Source: Branchiostoma lanceolatum (lineage: Eukaryota > Chordata > Leptocardii > Amphioxiformes > Branchiostomatidae). From it: DNA of 64,000 bases. Shown piece by piece: positions 1 through 9,960 of this stretch. The DNA is taken from the NCBI RefSeq assembly GCF_035083965.1, contig NC_089722.1:29038642-29102641 (forward strand), read 5' to 3'. Made by a program: the position numbers and the translations under genes. Positions within the stretch are counted from its first letter, which is position 1; each line of letters opens with the position of its first letter. A model generated the notes under the pieces. The model was not told the origin of the DNA and did not search any database. It worked only from the letters and a program-made list of their open reading frames with translations.

Positions 1-1026
1 ATGCAACTCAGGGGCTCAACAGGGATAACACACAAAGCCAGGACTGCTGCTGACACGATTTCAGACCCTGAACAAATCTTAGAGCGAAAACTGTGGGGGG
101 CATACGCTGACACCGATTACCAAAACAAACTCAACATGCATTTGCATCCCTGTACCATTGTCAGGAAGCATAAAAGGTTTTTTCCATCTTTCTCAGTATC
201 CATGTTTTCCGGACTTAAGACCCATCAAGGAAGATGGAAAACAACAGCCTCTAAATGTCTTTATTCAGAATTGCTCAAGGAATTTTCACCTGGTTTACCA
301 CAATGGGTACTTAGTAAAGAAGAACGCTGTCTCAACCCTGGTTAAGATGTGGGTAAACACCTTCCTGAATAAAGTGCTTAGTCATGCTGTTTCAGGTTTC
401 AAGCATAAATAAGTGAATAGGATCGGCGAGGGTTTTCACAACAGAGTCCCCGCACTTTCTGATTGGCTGAGGCGCCGCTCCGGCTTTACGTGCTTAGTGC
501 ACAGTACATTCTGGGGGGCCGTGACAAATCTTTTGTCTCTCTCCCTTACAAACATCTAGTCTGGCAGTGGGATAGACATCTTGGGTAAACAGCTCAAAGC
601 CGGTTGTTTTCACGGACTGTTTGTTTATTCCTAAGTAGGAGAGACCTTGCAAAGACATTAATTGGTCTAATTTTGCTCATGAGACACCAGATGAAACACT
701 GTGATGGCCAGTTTAATCTCCTACTCCTAGACATTGTTTTTTCTGGGTCTAGATAAGCTGGTTGACATTCTACAACATGTCTCTACAAGTAATTTATATC
801 ACAAAACATCTCCAGACTCCTGTACAACAACACATTAGCTTTTCTGCGAGAAATACACCCAAAAATTATTTAACCATGGCCTATGGGTCCCTAAAACAAC
901 CAAAACATGTATCAAAATTACTAATAGTCCACAGCAACAAAAAGACCGTTACTACCTGTAGCTAATAATAGTTGGGCCGCTGGCCGTTAACATAAATACT
1001 AAAAAGAGATAACAGACTGTTCTCAC
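1..1026. other. Left-edge region with no assigned gene
   Basis: I find no exon I can defend here. Positions 1-345 are open on the plus strand, but the translation shows no recognisable family and no splice context. A GC-richer patch at about 425-530 carries an inverted CCAAT box (ATTGGCTGA near 461) and could be a promoter or CpG-rich island. The minus-strand gene whose exon 2 ends at 1027 must have its next exon here or beyond the edge. I saw no phase-compatible acceptor followed by open sequence. Confidence 0.4.
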
Positions 1027-3562
1027 CTGCGTCTTGTGGGGCTGCCATTATAATTGCAACACCTGAAAAATACAAAAAATTCCATAAATGGAAACACATC
1101 ATATTCGAGCCTGTATATTCATAACATCAGTCACAGACTGCAAGTATAAATGAATCAAATGATCAATGCCTTTTACACAAATCTTGACTGACATTCGTTC
1201 AGTCTTTTAAGTAAGTTTTTGTTTTAATAGAAGTTGCTTTTTCATTGATATCAGCACATCAGAAATATGCCATTACAATAACCAAACATACTGTATTTGC
1301 ATTGGGAGTGGCTTAGCAAACAAAACCTAATATGCATGACTATAAATACAGGGACCTGGACTTCTACTGTTTTTAACAATGGGCAATGTGTGAACAAATA
1401 TATATGCAGTGAATAGCAGAAGTTATGTTTAATAATACCATCAGCAAACTTAAAGGGAAGACAGTACATAGATAGAAATGTGACCATGGTTCAAAAACAG
1501 GGAGTACAGGTAGGGTTAACTTTTACAAACAATTTCATTACATCCTATTATTTGTGTCCCCTGTTGAAACTCATTCAACTTTTTTCTATCTCTCCCACAG
1601 ATGTGACGATACACAAGAGCTATTGTTTTTCCAATGTTGATCACACCCCCGGTGCCAAACTAATGGGTCAAGATTTGGTGATAATTACCACTGTCCTGCT
1701 TCTAAGCTGTCAAAAGACATGCATAATGGATCCAATTGTATACAAATCTTCTATCGATGCTCGGAAAGCTTTGAGTTTCTAACAATTTTTATATGTTGTG
1801 CTATATAGATTCTACAAATACACATGGGATCATGTTTTATGATCATATGGTATAGACCTACTACAATATATTCAACATGTAAAACTTTGTGTATAGTGTA
1901 ATCAATACAAACACAAACTATCTAAAAAATTATTCAGCAACTTACAAAAGTGTAGAAATTATTCTATCACATGCCCATGATTTGTTCCAACACTGAATAT
2001 GTATGCGCTACAATTCACAACTTACATATACATGTACTTCTAACCAAGTCTTCTTGGCTTGTCCTTCCAAAATAAGATCAACTCATCCCGAGTTTTTCAG
2101 TGAAATATTCTACACTCCGTACTTGTTTGCCTCACCACATGTGGTACCAGGACAAAGCATAGGATCTGTTGACTAGCAAGCAAACGATCTGACCTATTTT
2201 TCAAACGACTGGTGTAGCCCTTTTTCGTGAAGCGTTACGAGCGATTTTAATTCACCGTTAATCGTTACCGACCGCCCTGAATTTACCGTTAAGCGTTATC
2301 GGTATATTACTCGTGAAGCGTCAACGGTCGTTTTAATTCCTCGTTAAGCGTTATTTGTCATCCTGAATTTAACGTTAATCGTTATTGAGTAATTCCTCGC
2401 AGGAAAAAGCATTTCAGTGGGTCAAGATTACAAAATTTTCTCCACCAGGGAGCACACGGCTCCGGCGGAAATATGTCAGTAGGGCGCGCCCCCCCCAAAG
2501 TTCAAGCTGAAACACTTCTATTTTTCACTCTACTAGCAAAGTTTTCTCCTCAAACTTCAGGAAATGAAGCGTTTCGCGGTTCAAGATCTTAAAATGTTCC
2601 CCGGGTGCATGCCAGGCCTCCGTCGAAAAATATTGTCAGGGGGGCGTCGACCCCCAAAACTCAAGCTGAAACTCTTCTGTATTTTTTCACAAACAGAGAT
2701 ATCATTAAACTTAACTTACATTACCAGTAATATTTGCCCATCGAAATGCAAGAAATAGCATTTCAGGGTGTCAAGAATTTTCCCCGGGAGCATGTCGCAG
2801 CTCCGGCGAGGTCTGGAGGGCGTGACGCCCCTCAAAAATCAACCTGAAACTCTTTGGTATTTTTTTTTTTCAAATAGAGATGTCATAAAACTTAGCTTAC
2901 TCTTCAGCAAAATCCCCCCCCCCCAGAATGCAGGAAATAGCGTTTCAGAGGGTCAAGATTTCAAAATTTTCGTCGCGCCTTCGGCGCTCGTCATCGTGAT
3001 CATGAAATTTCCTGTCGCCGCCGAATTTAAAGGGTTCGGAGCAGGCGTGCGAGAATGGCATAGCGTAATAGGTCTCTTGCCACAAGATATGGACGACTAG
3101 TGGCAAAAAAACGTCGTCTTCAGGGGTATCTCATGTTCTAAAAATGCTGAATTTACCGTTAAGCGTTATCGGCCGGCCTGAATTTACCGTTAAGCGTTAT
3201 CGGCTGGCCTGAATTTACCGTTAAGCGTTGCCAGGACCCCCCCATGCAGACCCTCATCAAAGGAACAAAGCTAGCCGTGGCGACAAAGCCAGTGAACCCA
3301 AAACTCATATTATCAACATGTGCTTCTAAAACTGCTAGAATTCACATACATTCTTTATGAAGTAAAGGTTCTGGCATGAGGAACGCCCAGTGAGCAAACT
3401 GAACAAACAGATGCATTGCAAACACCCCGCTAGCTATCCTGGTATGGGGTTCCTCCCCCCAAGCAAGCTACTGATCTGCAGGCTGCAAAAGGCAGCACGT
3501 CCGAAGTACTCACCGTGAAAAAGGACCGCCAAACATCCTAAATTCCTCGACGCCGACAACAT
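1027..3562 (-). CDS. 5' part of an unidentified gene with a signal-peptide-like N-terminus (partial)
   Basis: Two exons on the minus strand. Exon 1 coding is 3562-3514, starting at an ATG with an in-frame TGA three codons upstream and ending in a strong donor (GTGAGTAC). Exon 2 is 1062-1027 (36 nt), with acceptor TTTTTCAG and donor GTGAGA. Exon 1 ends in phase 1 and exon 2 continues that phase openly, giving a start MLSASRNLGCLAVLF, then HGVAIIMAAPQDA. That is a short polar/basic n-region, about 15 hydrophobic residues and a small-residue c-region, so a secreted or membrane protein is likely; a mitochondrial presequence is less likely. The remaining exons lie left of 1027, probably outside the window. 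The family is not recognised. The start faces PXMP2 head to head, 736 bp away. Confidence 0.5.
2225..2400. repeat. Degenerate GTTAAGCGTTAT satellite block
   Basis: Imperfect units built on CCGTTAAGCGTTAT and its variants (CGTTAATCGTTACC, TCGTTAAGCGTTAT, ACGTTAATCGTTAT) alternate with GTGAAGCGT motifs. The same core returns in the regular 31-bp repeat at 3148-3238, so both blocks probably belong to one element. Confidence 0.75.
2399..3000. repeat. Tandem array of four ~160-190 bp units
   Basis: The phrase 'GCAGGAAATAGC(G/A)TTTCAG..GGTCAAGAT' begins near 2399, 2558, 2748 and 2930. Each copy is followed by a C/G-rich segment with a CCCC(C)AAA-type run, then an A/T-rich segment with CTGAAAC(T)CTT. 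The last unit ends in GTCGCGCCTTCGGCGCTCG, which also occurs inside the hAT-like element at 55126-55146. Confidence 0.8.
3148..3238. repeat. 31-bp tandem repeat, three units
   Basis: Units start at 3148, 3179 and 3210, each TGAATTTACCGTTAAGCGTT followed by ATCGGC(C/T)GGCC in the first two copies. The period is exactly 31 bp and the third copy is truncated at its right end. Confidence 0.9.
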
Positions 3563-4298
3563 CTTTGGTCACAGAAAATCGTCTCAACGTAGCAGAGGAG
3601 ATTTTGGCAGTTTTGTGTGGATAAAACAAGTTGAACGGGGTGAAACTTTCCTTCAGAAAGAAAGGCAGGAACCACGACCGCCTCCCACCCCACTTTGTTC
3701 AGTAGACAAAATGGCGGACTTTTCGATGGACTAGACCATTACCGACTGTAAAGAGGGATAAGCCATAAATAAACATAGAATTATCAATCATTCACCATAA
3801 TGAATAGCCATTATTACTAAAGTATTTGAAATTGAAATTCTATATAAATTGTTTAATTTATTGATTTTTAATCATGATTTTCTTTTATCAAGGTATTATC
3901 TTAGACCTTATAATGCTCTATTCACCCAAGAATAAAATAGTCTAGTCCAGGTAATCACCATATTCAGAAAAGTCCTTGTAGCTAAATCCTAATCCGAGAG
4001 AAAAAGAGATTGAACTATCTATCATGGTTTTCTGATTTAGATAGTACGGTATAACTGCATCATCATGACAAATGCAGAATATCTTATTGAAAGGAAGCCA
4101 CTAACACCTTCGCAAGCACTCGGTATTTTCCGGTAGCCGACGGAACCCGAAAAGTGCAGCGAACCTGATCCCGAAGATTGTTGTTGTTCTTACGGTCAGT
4201 GACCTTTGTCCCTCCTTTCTGGACAAAGTTCACTTACAAAGTTGCGTATGTCTGTGGGCTGAAGCGAACGTCCAGACGTAGAACCACTCTTTTCGAAG
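3563..4298. promoter_or_regulatory. Likely bidirectional promoter of the left-edge gene and PXMP2
   Basis: The two starts are divergent and 736 bp apart. A YY1-like motif (ACAAAATGGCGGAC, about 3707-3720) lies about 150 bp upstream of the minus-strand start. The middle (about 3760-4080) is AT-rich and otherwise featureless. The 4110-4290 part is GC-richer and adjoins the PXMP2 5'UTR. The promoter role is inferred from gene arrangement and motif only. Confidence 0.45.
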
Positions 4299-4949
4299 AT
4301 GGAAAAGAGTAAAGACGACAAGAATGTGGTGCAGAGGGCTTTTAAACAGTATATACTGCTGTTGAGGAGAAAGCCTATCATCACGAAGGCGATAACGAGG
4401 TATTTGTGGGCGGGGCGTCAACATGGGGAGGGTTCCATATGTAAAAGTTAGCAAAAAATCAATTCCTTGACCCAAGGAGGTTAAGAAAATCCTTGCATGA
4501 CCACATGCAGATTGTTTATAAGCTTGGACCACAAATGAGATTATTTCAACCAACAGTTGCTCGGGAGATTACAGTATGTTATCAATATCATTGTGGTTGC
4601 TTCGTTGTTTAGTTAGTTTGTTGGTTGGTTGGTTTATCGTGTCAATTGGTTGGCTGGTACATGGTTGGTCGGTTGCTTGCTTGCTTGCTTGATTGGTTGG
4701 TTGGTTGGTCGGTCGGTATTTGATTGGTGTTTATGTGCGTGCCTGTGTGTGTTTGCATGCATGTGAGTGTAGTAATGTGAGTGTGTGTGGAGGTGGTGTA
4801 TGTGGGATGTCAGATGCTTCGGCCCTTAACCTTTACTTTACCAACTTGGCCCCACACCCTTACCCTAATGCTAACCCTAACCCTAAAGCTGACTGGGTTG
4901 ACCAGGGTGTTGGGCTGAGTTGGTAAAGTGCTCAGTTGTCCTGCATGAT

Positions 4950-5016
<67 letters not shown>

Positions 5017-7185
5017 ATGTGTGTGAGTGTGTGTGTGTGTATTTTTGTGTGAAAGTGTGTTAATATAATGTCAAAATGAAGACTACATAAAGCATAATCT
5101 TTTATGTAGTCTTCATGTTGACAGGCTCTTGGCTCATTACTGTTAAACATTACAACGTTCTTACTTCTCGACCAAAATTTGAACTGGTGCTGACATTTTG
5201 GCCTGTCTCAGCTGTCTTAATAATGATCTCAGGGCATAATGAACCTAAGGAAGACAGCAAACAGGCTTTCGAAATGTCGACACCAGTTCAAATTTTGGTT
5301 GTGAAATATTATAAGAACAATTTTGTAATTATTGAACTACAAACCTATTTATGAAATAATGTTAAACTTATTGTTTCAGTGGGTTGGTGTCAGCACTTGG
5401 GAACATCTTGTCCCAGAAGATTGTCAGCTATCGTGCTGGGAAGCCAGCCCCCATAGAATGGCTGGGTGTGCTCAGGTATTCAGCTGTGGGGTAAGTGCAT
5501 CTAGTCCACTTCTGCAAGGTTGGTCCAACAGAGCTATTGTTCAGTGCGACATTTGCAATTCATCATGTACTTAAGCTTAAAAAATGATACAAGTTAAACA
5601 TTGACTCTTTAAGTGTCATTTAAATTTCTGTGAGTATTAGACATTTGGCAAAATCATTGCATCATTTTTATTTCATTTCAGTATGGAGAACAATAGACAT
5701 CTACCCATAAACAGTGACAAAGACAAAGCCATGGATAATCCTGCAGGATAACTTATGTTCAGAGTTTTGAATGGCATCCAAAGTGCCAAAGACTAGCTTT
5801 GATGTGTAATAACTTTTTTTCACTATTAGTACACAGAGGGCAAAGTTCCGAAAGTATACTGTAAATCTTAGAAATGTAGTTACTCTACTGCAAATTCATG
5901 ACATAGCAAATATGCGTTTCTAATATATTTAACTACAGTACTACGTGTACAGAATTCTTTCAACCGCAAACTTAAAACACAGACCATGAAACTCTTCCTT
6001 TCCCACTTCTTCCCCCAAGTCCCTGCAAAAATAAATGAAATGACACATTTCTCCGCCACCCTCTGACAGGACCTTTGTGACAGCACCCTGTGCCCACTTC
6101 TTCCACCGATGGCTGGAGAGGACCATTCCACCAGACAAGGAGTATGCCTCCCTGAAGCGCCTCCTAGCGGATAGGATACTGTTTGCACCTCCTCTGATAT
6201 TTGTCTTCTTCCTTGTCATGAATGCCTTGGAGGTAAACTATCACAGCTTCATGTCTGGGAATCATGCCTGCAGCAAAAAAAATGTTACCGTGTAAAGCTA
6301 TCTGGAAAATAGTAAGTTTTTTTATCAAGTGAACAGGGACAAATGCATAAAAATGGGTTGTTTAAATGCATGTTTGGTTTATTCAGGTGTATTGCTGTAA
6401 TTTTCAAACATGTGTATTCAACATTTAGTTACATATCCTTGGACTAAAGTTAGAGAGCTCCTGTAGTCACTCAAGCCTTTTGTTCTATAAACTTTTTCTT
6501 TCCTTGGTATCATTTTCTATTTTATTTTATTTCACAGTCTAAGTGCCTTGCAAGGTTCTAGAGAGGTCATTGCACCAAGAACAGCAGCAATATGTTTTTT
6601 TCACTTGCAGGGGGAGAGCCTTGCTGTGTTCAAGATGAAGATAAAAGAAGTCTACTGGACCACACTGAAGATGAACTGGAAGGTTTGGACAGTCTTCATG
6701 TTCATCAACATCAACTACGTACCTGTACAGGTGAGGATGCTTCTCTTTTCACTCCTCTGTTGATAGATTATCTTGGTGTTAGCAATTGCCTGTCTAATTG
6801 CACCTGCCTTTGAATTTTTGGATGTTGAGTAAACCACTTTTAATTTCATGTGTGATGCAGTGAACGTATCCAGTGATAATATAACAAAGCACTGTCGTCT
6901 CATTATCAAGGTTCTAAACTGTAATTACGGTAAAACTTCTCCCTGCTGCCTAACTCTGTAACCAATAAGGAATTGGATGCCAAACGGCTACTTCAGTGTG
7001 CTAAAGAATAACCACATCTGTGTCACACATCAACATCACTTAAGTTTATTTTCCATTAGAACATGTCTTACTAACACACAACACGACTGTCTGACTCTTT
7101 GCTTTTCCCCCTGCAGTACCGTGTCCTGTTTGTGAGCATGGTGGCGCTGCTCTGGCAGACCATCCTTGCTTCCATCAGGAAATAG
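4299..7185 (+). CDS. PXMP2: Peroxisomal membrane protein 2 (Mpv17/PMP22 family)
   Basis: Five exons: 4299-4399, 5380-5490, 6070-6232, 6611-6730, 7117-7185 (188 codons with stop, 187 aa; the human protein is 195). All introns are GT-AG and phases match. The ATG has an in-frame TGA 39 nt upstream. Family hallmarks are present in order: KAITSGLVSALGNILSQ in the first membrane segment, LRYSAVGTFVTAPCAHFFHRWLE, a DRILFAPP block, and NWKVWTVFMFININYVPVQ before the last membrane helix. Four membrane segments are expected. In vertebrates PXMP2 forms a channel for small solutes in the peroxisomal membrane; that role is inferred from homology. The short hydrophilic N-terminus (MEKSKDDKN) and basic C-terminal RK match the family. 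Intron 1 carries a TG microsatellite and a MITE. MPV17 or MPV17L are the nearest alternatives but fit less well. Confidence 0.94.
4616..4716. repeat. TTGG/GGTT-rich simple repeat
   Basis: Runs of GGTT and GCTT tetranucleotides (TTGGTTGGTTGG, GCTTGCTTGCTTG) in PXMP2 intron 1, directly followed by a TG-rich stretch. Confidence 0.8.
4951..5042. repeat. (TG)n microsatellite
   Basis: A nearly pure TG run of about 60 nt, then interrupted TG to 5042, in PXMP2 intron 1. Confidence 0.97.
5076..5116. repeat. Perfect 16-bp hairpin
   Basis: ATGAAGACTACATAAA at 5076-5091 and its exact reverse complement at 5101-5116, with a 9-nt loop. It may be a short palindromic insertion and lies between the TG microsatellite and a MITE. 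Confidence 0.85.
5171..5299. mobile_element. MITE-like palindrome in PXMP2 intron 1
   Basis: The terminal 19 bp (ACCAAAATTTGAACTGGTG) are perfectly inverted at both ends. The pairing continues imperfectly for about 55 bp per arm (GACATTT..CCTGT..CTGTCTT). It is about 129 bp, with no coding capacity. Confidence 0.85.
6935..7005 (+). repeat. Dispersed TTCTCCCTGCTGCC repeat, copy 1
   Basis: A ~70-bp sequence with CTTCTCCCTGCTGCCTAAC, then CCAAACGGCTACTT. Three other copies lie at 12735-12800, 14747-14820 and (inverted) 19527-19605. Confidence 0.7.
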
Positions 7186-7230
7186 ACACACTGAAGATGG
7201 CTACCATCAGCAGGACATGCTTCACAAATG

Positions 7231-7495
7231 TAGCCTGGGTACCATCCTCCGACCGTAGATAGCACTAGCTCAATCTTTTCCCTTGCTCACCACAAATGAA
7301 AGATAAGATTGAGCCAGCGGTAACTCTATGGTGAACAAGGAAAGTATTTGAGCAGTGATAACTACAGAGGTAGCCTGACTAAATTGTGCTCCTAGCGGCC
7401 GACCCGACTGTTACTTGGGAGAGGGATCATTAACCCCAGAGAGGGAGAGATTGTGTAAACGCATTGGCTAACTTTGGCAGATGGTACCCAGGCTA
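7231..7495. mobile_element. MITE of the TAGCCTGGGTACCATC family
   Basis: Begins TAGCCTGGGTACCATC and ends GATGGTACCCAGGCTA, a perfect 16-bp terminal inverted repeat around a 265-bp non-coding body. Shorter relatives lie at 41950-42034 and 42826-42906. Confidence 0.8.
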
Positions 7496-7820
7496 TCACA
7501 AGTGTCTGCAAACTTTCAACATATTCCTTTAGCATCAGCTATGATCATTTGACTTTTGTGGCTTGTGCAAAATGAAGAAGAGGAAGGAATTTTTTTAAAA
7601 AGTGAAATGCTCTGGCAATCAGAAACAATGATATCCATATTTCACATACAATGTACATGTACATGTACCCTGTATGTAGGTGCCTGGATTTGTGATATAG
7701 TCAGGAATTATATTTCTAATGATAATTTGACCAAGTATTATGATGTACAATGTTATCACTTTTTTATAAGTACGGATGTTGATTTCACCATTTGACTAAT
7801 ATATATCAGTCACAGGTAAA

Positions 7821-8216
7821 GCCATGTTGATTTGATGATATGGTTGACATCCTCTGGGAACCCTAAAACTGATGCAAACACGCAAATGAAAAGAAAGTTT
7901 TCAACAACAAAAAGTTGCCTTCATATGAAATCTACATGGTCAGGAAGATTGAACAAATGACTAAAGACACAGAGAAAGGTATACCAAATAATGGATTCTT
8001 CATTTTTGGTCTTTCACGTCTTTTTATTTTTATTTTGGCATTTTAGACATTAGAATAGTTTTCCGAAATATCTTTTCACAATTTACAGCATGTATTTGCT
8101 AATTTTGTAGCTGCTGTGCACAATTTACAGTATGATAGAAAACTTTTTCTTCTTTTGGAAATGGACAAAAATTGATGCGCGCGCAGATGTCATCTGTATA
8201 ATCAAATCAACATGGC
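7821..8216. mobile_element. MITE-like element with GCCATGTTGATTTGAT ends
   Basis: The left end GCCATGTTGATTTGAT (7821) is exactly inverted at 8201-8216. Pairing is patchy for another ~40 bp (TGACATC, GATGC). It is 396 bp and AT-rich with no ORF. A partial relative is at 14471-14540. Confidence 0.8.
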
Positions 8217-9960
8217 CTAACAAATAACAAAGTGCCTTACGAGAGTTGTACATGTATCTACAGTGAATGAATTACTAGTATTACTCTGATATGTGATTCC
8301 TTGCAATTTTTTAATCAACATATCTATGTTGAAAGCTTTTGAATGAGCAAACAAAATGAATGCATTTAATCATGAGCCACACATATCAGAATGCATGTTT
8401 CTTTAGGTATTACAAGTTATTATAGTGTGATAGTGGTAAGTCCTTGCTCCCCACTACAGTAAAATGGCACAGACAATTTTAAAACTAAATATGTATTTCA
8501 CAATATAAAGTTACACCTAACCCTTCTTCAAGAGATTATTTTCAAATGGATACTATAATTTCATAATTGTTTATTTTACTAGTGGTGTATGACCTACATA
8601 TTTGATAGAAATAAAAGGAATAAGAGAGAATAAGAAAGGATCAGTCGTTGAGTTTGACAAAATATGTACTCAAAATATGAAAGAATTAAAGAAAATAAGT
8701 TTCATCATGACGTCATACCAATTAGCATAAATTATCATCTTGCTATAAGGTACTACCTGGAAAAATATTAAGAGTGATTAAGGTTAATCAAGGGTTTTTC
8801 AATAACATCCCAAAACTCCTCAGCCACACCTCAGTCGTACCTTAACAGAATAAAAAGGACAAAAATGAACAATTGAAATTACATGTATATCTATAAACCT
8901 TTCACCTTAAAGAAAATCTGTACTAACATTTTAACACAACCATTATCATCCTTCATGCTTCATATTTCATCACTTGCTTCATATTTTATCACTTGTATAT
9001 GTGGTACGGTTCAATCGGTATTCTTTTTAACACGCACCCAGCCTTCAGGACTACGCCGCATGCCAGCTGAGTTAGTATGGGACGTTATTAGTTCATCCAT
9101 ACCTTAGGCACTGTCGCACGCACGGACCTCTACCTTCTCTTGTAACCTGGGATCCAGACATGTTGTCATGCCCTACGTGTAAGCCAGTTCTTCAGTACCA
9201 GGGCCAACATGCTCCTATTCCCTTTATGGAAGGACCTTTAGCAGATTAATGCTGTTGTCTGCTTCAGCAGGTAAAAACATCGAAGCTAGCTTAATTTTCG
9301 AGGCGGGGATAGAAGCTCGCAGTGCCGAGGAAACCCAGCCAACAGCTGGGGAGAGACTGGTCCGTTTCGTAGTGATAGTGTTCGTCTATGTCAGACTTTC
9401 CAAATTTGCATTTGTCAACGTAACTGAACACTGTACTGTTCTATTCTATTTACATCAAGCATTATATCACTCTCATAATTGTTTAATCAAGTCTTCTGAT
9501 GACGTTAGAAGCGTAATGGCTCTGTCATTCACACTCTTTCCTCAAAGATGTCTACTTCTGTACCGGTACTAGTAATCACGCCAATCTTCATTTGGGTTCA
9601 TCTGTTATTCCTTTGCTCTCCCCTCGAAGAAGCATCCTTGTTTCCTCTCCTCAGTTGATATCCTTCTCCAGTAATCTTTCCATGATGAAAATTCAGGTTC
9701 GTTATTTTGTAAGGTTCGGATGTTTATTTTCACACAAGTAGTAGTCCATTGAGCTCTGCTGCTGCAGTGGTCTGAACATCCTGTAGCTGCAATCAGTCCT
9801 TCTTCAAATTTCTTCACCTTGTCCGGTTCATCGCGAGCCACCCTAGCTCCCATAGTTTTCTTTCTGACCGCAACTGCCCTAGTCCTGTCTTTCAGGTCTA
9901 CACTCAGAAGGCTGTTGCATTGTTTTCCTTTTCTTTAGAATTTTTTTAAAATTTATTTTT

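Larger units (their letters stand above)
1063..3513. other. Intron 1 of the left-edge gene, partly filled by tandem repeats
   Basis: The 1063-2200 part is AT-rich with no convincing exon. A plus-strand open stretch at 1601-1782 follows a good acceptor-like tract but has no partner exon. From about 2225 to 3240 the intron is occupied by tandem and satellite-like repeats described separately. The last 270 bp before exon 1 hold nothing I recognise. Confidence 0.4.
7186..9960. other. PXMP2 3' flank and intergenic region before the GPCR
   Basis: This contains two MITE-like elements (7231-7495 and 7821-8216) and AT-rich sequence. An AATAAA near 8610 could be a polyadenylation signal for PXMP2, which would place both MITEs in the 3'UTR. 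The minus-strand open frame at 9605-9853 lies just downstream of the GPCR stop and is more likely GPCR 3'UTR than a gene. Nothing else is supportable. Confidence 0.5.

Noticed and set aside
1480-1782. Plus-strand frame after a good acceptor-like tract, ending ..MDPIVYKSSIDARKAL
   Set aside because: It vaguely resembles the end of TM7 of a GPCR, but no other GPCR part is nearby and the rest of the frame has no landmarks.
4861-4890. CCCTAA-like units resembling telomere repeat
   Set aside because: Only about three imperfect units within a simple-repeat-rich intron.
9605-9853. 82-codon minus-strand frame just after the GPCR stop
   Set aside because: Follows the GPCR on the same strand and is best explained as its 3'UTR.
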